Assembly (NCBI GenBank): GCA_035296385.1
Contig: DATHBB010000210.1
Span: 1-6,675 of the forward strand
Source: JAIVJZ01 sp035296385
GTDB lineage: Bacteria > Acidobacteriota > Blastocatellia > Pyrinomonadales > Pyrinomonadaceae
DNA length: 6,675 nucleotides
Direction: 5' to 3'
Positions 1-4,188 of this stretch are shown here, piece by piece. The notes beneath the pieces were generated by a model. The model was not told the DNA's origin. It ran no database searches and saw only the letters and a list, made by a program, of their open reading frames with translations. The translations under genes and the position numbers were made by a program. The stretch's first letter is position 1, and every line of letters begins with the position of its first letter.

Positions 1-1929
1 AACCTCACGAACGCCCCCGGCGAGGACACGCGCCCCGCCTGGTCGCCCGACGACAGGCGCATCGCCTACGGCAGCAACACGCTCGACGCGCCCACGAACT
101 ACGACATCTACACCATGAGCGCCGACGGCTCGGACAAAATCAAGCTGACCGACGACCCCAGATTCGACAGCGACCCCACGTGGTCGCCGGACGGGCGACG
201 CATCGCCTTCACCAGCGCCCGCGACGGAAAGTCTTACGAGATTTTCGTGATGAACGCCGACGGGTCCGACGTGCGCAACCTGACGAACCACCCCGGCGAC
301 GACGCGAAGCCCGCGTGGTCGCCCGACGGTAAGCACATCACCTTCGCCGGCAATCGCCCGAACAAGACCGACTTCCCCGCCGTCTACATCATGGACACCG
401 ACGGCAACAACCAGCGCCTCGTCACCGCCGCGCGTACCTTCGACGACGAACCGGCGTGGTCTGCCGACGGCAAGCACGTCACCTTCCAGACGCAGCGTGA
501 CGGCAACTTTGAAATCTACCTCGCCAACGCGTTCCCCGAAGCGGGCACGGGCGCGGGCGGTAAGCAGATGCGCTCGCTCGCCGTCCTTCCGTTCGCCACC
601 GTCGGCGCGGAAGGCGACGAGCAATACCTCGGCGTCGGCATCGCCGATGAGTTGACCAACAAGCTCGGCGGGTTGGACGAGATCACACTGCGCACGGCGG
701 GTTCCGTGCGCCGCTATCTGGGAGCGAATAAGAGCGCGGTCGAAGCGGGGCGCGAGTTGAAAGTTGACTACGTGCTCGGCGGGTGGGTCGAGCGCGTCGG
801 CGACCGCGTGCAAACGTCGCTCGAACTGACTGACGTGTCGAACGGGCGCGTGCTCTGGGCTGAGAAGTTCAACGAGCGTTTCACGGACATCTCGACGCTG
901 CAAAACTCGATCTCCGAGCGCGTCGCGCGCGCGCTCAGCCTCGAACTGACGACCGACGAGCAGCGCCGCCTCGCCAAGCACTACACCAACGACAGCGCCG
1001 CGCAGCAACTCTATCTCGCCGGGCGTTACCACTGGGGCAAGCGCACGCCCGAAGGCCTGCGCATGGCGATCTCCAACTTCGAGCAGGCCATCGCCAAAGA
1101 CTCGAACTTCGCGCTCGCCTACGCCGGTCTCGCCGATTGCTACGCGCTCCAGAACTGGTATCTCGAACCGCCGCCCGCAGACGCCTTCGCGCGCGCCAAG
1201 CAAGCCGCCGAACGCGCCGTCGCCATCGACGACGCGCTGGCCGAGGCTCACGTCTCGCTCGCCTTCATCAAGTTTCACTACGACCGCGATCTCGCGGGCG
1301 CGGAAGCCGAGTTTCGCCGCGCCATCAACCTGAACCCGAACTATCCGACCGCGCACCACTGGTACGCCTTCAACCTCTCCGTCATGGAGCGGCACGACGA
1401 GGCGCTCCTTGAGATCAAACGCGCCGAGGAACTCGACCCGCGCTCCCCCGTCATCTCTACGGCGGTCGCCAACATCCTCTACCACGCGCGCCGTTTCGAC
1501 GAGGCCATCGAACAGTGTCAAAAAGCTCTCGCGCTCGATCCCGGTTCGAGCGCGGCGCAGGTCGTCTTGCGTTGGGCTTATGAGAAGAAGGGGATGACGG
1601 ACGCGGCCTTCGGCGTCTATGAACGCGAGCGCGCCTTCGCGGGCGACACGCCGACGACGCGCGCGAAATACGCGCACGTCTTAGCTTCGGGCGGTCGCGC
1701 GGCGGAAGCGCGGCGCGTGCTCGAAGAACTCATCGCGCGGCGCAAGCAGCAGTGGGTGACGGCCTACGAGATCGCCGTCGTCTATGCGCTCCTGGGCGAC
1801 CATGACAACGCTTTCCTCTGGCTCGAACGCGCCGACAAAGAACATGCGGTGGGCTACACCTACCTACGGGTTGACCCGCGCCTCGACAACTTACGCGGCG
1901 ACCCGCGCTACGCCAAGTTGCTGCGTTGA
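1..1929 (+). CDS. PD40 beta-propeller / TolB-N-like / TPR protein, 5' end outside window
   Basis: The frame is open from base 1 and ends at TGA 1927-1929, giving 642 visible residues; the first in-frame ATG (115) lies inside a repeat, so the true start is upstream. Four PD40 (TolB-type propeller) blades are visible, with cores around residues 11-25, 58-72, 103-117 and 150-164 (motif PxWSPDGxxIxF). A TolB-N/FlgO-like domain follows at about 192-315 (SLAVLPF, then YLGVGIADELTNKLGG, then a VDYVLGGWVERVGDRV strand pair). TPR helices fill about 330-630, and the C-terminus (VDPRLDNLRGDPRYAKLLR) is the usual ending of this family. From memory, related acidobacterial proteins start with a Ser/Thr kinase or a winged-helix DNA-binding domain, so a signalling or regulatory role is likely, but that domain is not visible. 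The propeller and TPRs probably bind proteins or ligands. Confidence is high for architecture and low for function. No terminator is seen after the stop. Confidence 0.93.
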   Translation, partial: NLTNAPGEDTRPAWSPDDRRIAYGSNTLDAPTNYDIYTMSADGSDKIKLTDDPRFDSDPTWSPDGRRIAFTSARDGKSYEIFVMNADGSDVRNLTNHPGDDAKPAWSPDGKHITFAGNRPNKTDFPAVYIMDTDGNNQRLVTAARTFDDEPAWSADGKHVTFQTQRDGNFEIYLANAFPEAGTGAGGKQMRSLAVLPFATVGAEGDEQYLGVGIADELTNKLGGLDEITLRTAGSVRRYLGANKSAVEAGRELKVDYVLGGWVERVGDRVQTSLELTDVSNGRVLWAEKFNERFTDISTLQNSISERVARALSLELTTDEQRRLAKHYTNDSAAQQLYLAGRYHWGKRTPEGLRMAISNFEQAIAKDSNFALAYAGLADCYALQNWYLEPPPADAFARAKQAAERAVAIDDALAEAHVSLAFIKFHYDRDLAGAEAEFRRAINLNPNYPTAHHWYAFNLSVMERHDEALLEIKRAEELDPRSPVISTAVANILYHARRFDEAIEQCQKALALDPGSSAAQVVLRWAYEKKGMTDAAFGVYERERAFAGDTPTTRAKYAHVLASGGRAAEARRVLEELIARRKQQWVTAYEIAVVYALLGDHDNAFLWLERADKEHAVGYTYLRVDPRLDNLRGDPRYAKLLR

Positions 1930-2202
1930 ACCTTTAGCCACGCGCGCCGCTGCCGCCACCATCCCTGAAGCCTCGCCCGTAGGAAACCGCGTGACATTCA
2001 ACACTTGCGGCTCGCGTCTGGACAACGCCTGCGCCTCGCGCGCCAAACTCCGACGCTCTCGCGCCCTCAAGGCCAGGCGATACTCAACGAAATCGAACCC
2101 GGCCTCGACCATGCGCGACATCGCAAACGCGAAGCCGTTCGACACGAAAGTCAATATGCAGCCCGCCATCACGATAATGCCGAAATAAATTAAGTAACTC
2201 AT
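1891..2202 (-). CDS. Small hypothetical single-pass membrane protein
   Basis: An unrecognised 103-residue protein. It starts at ATG 2202-2200 and stops at TAA 1893-1891. Residues 4-28 form one hydrophobic segment (LIYFGIIVMAGCILTFV and onward), followed by a basic, helix-prone stretch (about 42-66, rich in Arg, Ala and Glu) that by the positive-inside rule should be cytoplasmic. The C-terminal third is low in features. Upstream, a purine-rich stretch holds GGGAG 9 nt before the ATG, and a possible sigma70-like promoter lies further up. The tail overlaps the end of the convergent TPR gene by 39 nt. The same-strand gene at 2264-2560 ends 61 nt upstream, so co-transcription is possible. Codons are mostly G/C-ending, apart from an AT-rich start typical of real genes. 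The gene is likely real; I do not know its function. Confidence 0.62.
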   Translation of the reverse strand: MSYLIYFGIIVMAGCILTFVSNGFAFAMSRMVEAGFDFVEYRLALRARERRSLAREAQALSRREPQVLNVTRFPTGEASGMVAAAARVAKGSTQQLGVARVAA

Positions 2203-2226
2203 CTCTCCACTCTCCCGTCGTCCTCT

Positions 2227-2254
2227 CTTATAGAACGCTCTTAAAATTTACTAA
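2227..2254 (-). promoter_or_regulatory. Possible sigma70-like promoter for the small membrane protein gene
   Basis: Read on the minus strand, TTAGTA (2254-2249) and TATAAG (2232-2227) are separated by 16 nt. The -10-like box would place a transcript start about 18 nt before the ATG at 2202. The -10 match is good and the -35 match weak. The region is AT-rich within a GC-rich window, which helps, but short AT-rich boxes also arise by chance. Confidence 0.35.
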
Positions 2255-2263
2255 CCTTCTTCG

Positions 2264-2560
2264 TTAACTCGCCGTCTCCGATTTGTTCAAGACGCCCGCG
2301 ACGAGCGACCTCACGCTCTGCATCCAACGCTCGCGCCGCGCCTTGCGCCGCTGCATTTTGATAACTTCAAGCCCGCGTCGCCCCTCTTCGCTGCTCCGGC
2401 GGTTACGCGCGTGTTCTTCGACCAGCGCGCGATAATAAGCGCGGTAATAGTCGGCGCGCGCGCGGGCGGCGCGCTCCCAGTAATCGCCCGGCCATTCGTC
2501 GTGTCCCGCGTCAACCGTGAGCGAGCTTTTGTTCGCTGTCGTGTTCATCGTCTCGATCAT
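2264..2560 (-). CDS. Small charged hypothetical protein
   Basis: Unrecognised; 98 residues from ATG 2560-2558 to TAA 2266-2264. There is no membrane segment or signal peptide. The middle (about residues 20-50) is rich in Trp, Tyr, Ala and Arg (DEWPGDYWERAARARADYYR), and the second half is strongly basic and probably helical (QRRKARRERW). The ATG at 2560 is preceded by AAAGGA with a rather long 12-nt gap. The frame extends to a GTG at 2584 (106 residues) with a weaker GGA upstream, and ATG 2548 is a third option, so the start is uncertain. A promoter-like TTGATCC-N16-GCGCGTTA element lies upstream at 2633-2663 and points at this gene. The gene at 1891-2202 follows on the same strand after 61 nt. 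An RNA- or protein-binding role would be guesswork from charge alone. Confidence 0.6.
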   Translation of the reverse strand: MIETMNTTANKSSLTVDAGHDEWPGDYWERAARARADYYRAYYRALVEEHARNRRSSEEGRRGLEVIKMQRRKARRERWMQSVRSLVAGVLNKSETAS

Positions 2561-2632
2561 CGCCGTCGTGCATCCTTTCTGCACCGAAATCCAGCCGCCC
2601 CGTTGAGCGCCCCCTTAATTGTCCCTATTTAC

Positions 2633-2663
2633 TAACGCGCAACCGCGCCGCTCGCGGGATCAA
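2633..2663 (-). promoter_or_regulatory. Promoter-like element TTGATCC-N16-GCGCGTTA, copy 1
   Basis: On the minus strand, TTGATCC (2663-2657) and GCGCGTTA (2640-2633) are separated by exactly 16 nt. The element points at the small charged gene, ending 72 nt before ATG 2560 or 48 nt before GTG 2584. An A-rich stretch (GTCGAAAAAAG) lies directly upstream, resembling an UP element. Two more copies with the same spacing lie at 3983-4013 and 4068-4098. The geometry fits a two-box promoter, but the -10 side does not look like a sigma70 TATAAT box. Confidence 0.55.
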
Positions 2664-2736
2664 CTTTTTTCGACAAATTTGCGCGCGTTTTCACTCCACG
2701 CCGCTTTTTCCGAGTCGGACGCCCCGCTCACGCCGC

Positions 2737-2780
2737 AAAAAACAACGGAAGGCTCAGGTTAATCACCTGAGCCTTCCGTT
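2737..2780 (-). terminator. Intrinsic terminator of the O-methyltransferase gene
   Basis: A perfect 16-bp inverted repeat (arms 2744-2759 and 2765-2780, arm AACGGAAGGCTCAGGT) encloses a 5-nt loop. On the minus strand the hairpin is followed, after one G, by six T (2742-2737). It lies 59 nt beyond the methyltransferase stop codon. The plus strand has no T-tract after the hairpin, so it should act on minus-strand transcripts. It also insulates the two small genes from methyltransferase read-through. Confidence 0.9.
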
Positions 2781-2839
2781 CCTGGCGCGCCCTGCCCACT
2801 TGGGCGGGCCAATGGGGGAGAGGGAGCTTGGCGCGTTCC

Positions 2840-3922
2840 TTAACGCGCTTTAATCTTCACCGCTTCGATCACGCTCATCGGCGACGCGGTCGGGATAATT
2901 CTCGTCAACTCGAAACCGGCCTCCGCGAACAACTCTCGATACTCCTGTTCCGTGCGCTCAAGCCCGCCCGGGCTGAGCAGCATTTCGAGGTCTTGAATCT
3001 TCGCGAAGTGCGGCTCGTTGCCTTCGGGAACGATCATCTCGACGAGCAGCAGTCGCCCGTCTTCGGGCATCGCGCGGTGGCAATTCTTGAGAATCGAGAG
3101 GGCGCGCGCGTCGTCCCAATCATGGATGATGTGCTTCATCAAATAAGCGTCCGCGCCCGCGGGCACGCTGCGGAAGAAGTCGCCCGACGCGAGTTCCGTG
3201 CGCTGCAAGACGCCTTCCGCTTCGAGGCGCTGCGACGCGCCCGCGATGACCTGCGGCACGTCGAAAAGCAGACCTTTGAGGTGCGGATTCGCGCGCAGGA
3301 TCGCCGCCAGCAGACTCCCGTGCCCGCCCGCGATGTCCGCCAGTTTAGCGATTGACGAAAAATCGTAGGCTTCGACGACGGCCTTCGCGACCATCTTCGA
3401 CAAACTCGTCATCGCGTTATCAAAGACGCGCGCCGCCTCCGCGTTCTCCGCGAAGTACGGGAAGACCTCTTTGCCGTGAACGTGTTCCCACGCCACCTTG
3501 CCCGTGCGCGCGCTGTAAGTCGCGTCGCCCCACACCTGCCAGTGCCAGTCCGCGCCCATGAAGATCGCCAGATCGCGCATAGACCCTTCAACGTCCGCGC
3601 GTAAAAGCTCCGCCGTCGGCGTCAACTCGAAGACGCGCCCCGCCGTCTCCGCGAAGACCCCGCAACCGGCCAGCGCGCGCATGAAGCGGTAGAGCGACGG
3701 CGCGTGCGCCCCCGTCTCCGCCGCCAGCTCGTCAACGCTTCGCGCTCTAACCGCCAACAGGTCGGCGACGCCCAGTTCCGCCACCACCCGCAGCGCCTGC
3801 GTGACGAGCGGCGCGGAGAGCATCTGCGTCAGCGCGACCTGCGGAGGCTGCAGCGACGCATCATCTTGCCTGTAAGTGTGTCTATCGTCTTGCCGTGTAA
3901 TCATCTCTAAAACTGCGCTCAT
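2840..3922 (-). CDS. Class I SAM-dependent O-methyltransferase, dimeric COMT/ASMT-like family
   Basis: A complete cytoplasmic enzyme of 360 residues, near the usual 330-370 for the family, that should transfer a methyl group from S-adenosylmethionine to a hydroxyl, often on an aromatic compound. Numbered from the chosen ATG, residues about 27-105 form the N-terminal winged-helix dimerisation domain. The methyltransferase fold follows: SAM motif I LADIAGGHGSLL at about 194-205, acidic residue in LLFDVP at about 221, GDFF at 247-250, and the catalytic-His segment HIIHDWDD at 264-271 (likely base His267). Motif I reads AGGHG where GGGHG is common. Start: GGAGGAG (3938-3932) touches the in-frame TTG at 3931 but sits 9 nt before ATG 3922, so ATG is preferred. 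The gene stands alone, with a promoter-like element upstream and a terminator downstream. The substrate is unknown; relatives act on hydroxyindoles, flavonoids, carotenoids and polyketides. Confidence 0.93.
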   Translation of the reverse strand: MSAVLEMITRQDDRHTYRQDDASLQPPQVALTQMLSAPLVTQALRVVAELGVADLLAVRARSVDELAAETGAHAPSLYRFMRALAGCGVFAETAGRVFELTPTAELLRADVEGSMRDLAIFMGADWHWQVWGDATYSARTGKVAWEHVHGKEVFPYFAENAEAARVFDNAMTSLSKMVAKAVVEAYDFSSIAKLADIAGGHGSLLAAILRANPHLKGLLFDVPQVIAGASQRLEAEGVLQRTELASGDFFRSVPAGADAYLMKHIIHDWDDARALSILKNCHRAMPEDGRLLLVEMIVPEGNEPHFAKIQDLEMLLSPGGLERTEQEYRELFAEAGFELTRIIPTASPMSVIEAVKIKAR

Positions 3923-3931
3923 GTGCTTCAA

Positions 3932-3938
3932 CTCCTCC
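3932..3938 (-). promoter_or_regulatory. Strong Shine-Dalgarno site that decides the methyltransferase start
   Basis: GGAGGAG on the minus strand abuts an in-frame TTG (3931-3929) and lies 9 nt before ATG 3922-3920. Only the ATG has a workable spacing, which removes three residues from the longest possible reading frame. Confidence 0.8.
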
Positions 3939-3982
3939 GGACTGTTACCGCCCGAACATTAAAAAATTTCGCTTCCAAACAT

Positions 3983-4013
3983 TAACGCGCATTTCCGGCG
4001 CGCGCGGGATCAC
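3983..4013 (-). promoter_or_regulatory. Promoter-like element TTGATCC-N16-GCGCGTTA, copy 2 (one mismatch)
   Basis: On the minus strand, GTGATCC (4013-4007) and GCGCGTTA (3990-3983) are separated by 16 nt. The element points at the methyltransferase gene, 60 nt before its ATG. Compared without gaps to copy 1 on the plus-strand text (2631-2662 against 3981-4012), 25 of 32 bases match. An A8 run on the minus strand (4032-4025) lies about 11 nt upstream of the first box. Confidence 0.55.
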
Positions 4014-4067
4014 GCGCCGCGCGATTTTTTTTACACGCCGCGCCGCAAAACTTTTCTTCACAAGCGG

Positions 4068-4098
4068 TTGATCCTTTTTCCGTGCGACGCGCGCGTTA
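4068..4098 (+). promoter_or_regulatory. Promoter-like element TTGATCC-N16-GCGCGTTA, copy 3
   Basis: On the plus strand, TTGATCC (4068-4074) and GCGCGTTA (4091-4098) are separated by exactly 16 nt. The element points at the SBBP-repeat gene, 90 nt before its GTG start. The spacer (4075-4090) is partly T-rich and unlike the GC-rich spacers of the other two copies, so the shared boxes are not simply a recent duplication. It lies back to back with copy 2, with 54 nt between them, as a divergent promoter pair would. Confidence 0.55.
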
Positions 4099-4178
4099 AC
4101 GTGTGAGAGCGCAACGGCGATCTCAAGTGCGCCGCATATATCTTCAGGCGGCGCTCATCAATCCCCTATTGAAAAGAC

Positions 4179-4183
4179 GGTGA
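4179..4183 (+). promoter_or_regulatory. Shine-Dalgarno-like GGTGA before the GTG start at 4189
   Basis: GGTGA matches the 3' part of the AGGAGGTGA consensus and sits 5 nt before GTG 4189. The earlier in-frame GTG at 4180 lies within this site and has only GAAAAG upstream, so 4189 is preferred; the alternative would add three residues. Confidence 0.55.
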
Positions 4184-4188
4184 ACCTC

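Larger units (their letters stand above)
3923..4188. other. Divergent intergenic region, methyltransferase to SBBP gene
   Basis: These 266 nt hold two outward-facing promoter-like elements and the ribosome binding sites of both genes. Between the elements are a T8 run (4025-4032) and CG-rich segments. No small gene or RNA gene could be supported here. Confidence 0.7.

Noticed and set aside
2790..2811. Small GCCCACTTGGGC-type inverted repeat between the methyltransferase stop and the terminator
   Set aside because: The stem is short, there is no T-tract, and such repeats are expected by chance in GC-rich DNA.
2841..2872. Possible fourth copy of the bipartite element (TAACGCGC then GATCA on the plus strand)
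   Set aside because: The spacing is off, the second box matches only partly, and it lies inside the methyltransferase coding end facing the terminator.
2828..3355. 175-codon open frame on the plus strand
   Set aside because: It lies antisense to the methyltransferase catalytic domain, is Arg-rich and has no recognisable domain.
3997..4032. GGCGCG/CGCGCC hairpin followed by T8, looking like a plus-strand terminator
   Set aside because: The stem is only 6 bp with a 10-nt loop, it is 6 nt away from the T-run, and no plus-strand gene lies upstream to be terminated. The T-run is better read as an A-tract upstream of the minus-strand promoter-like element.
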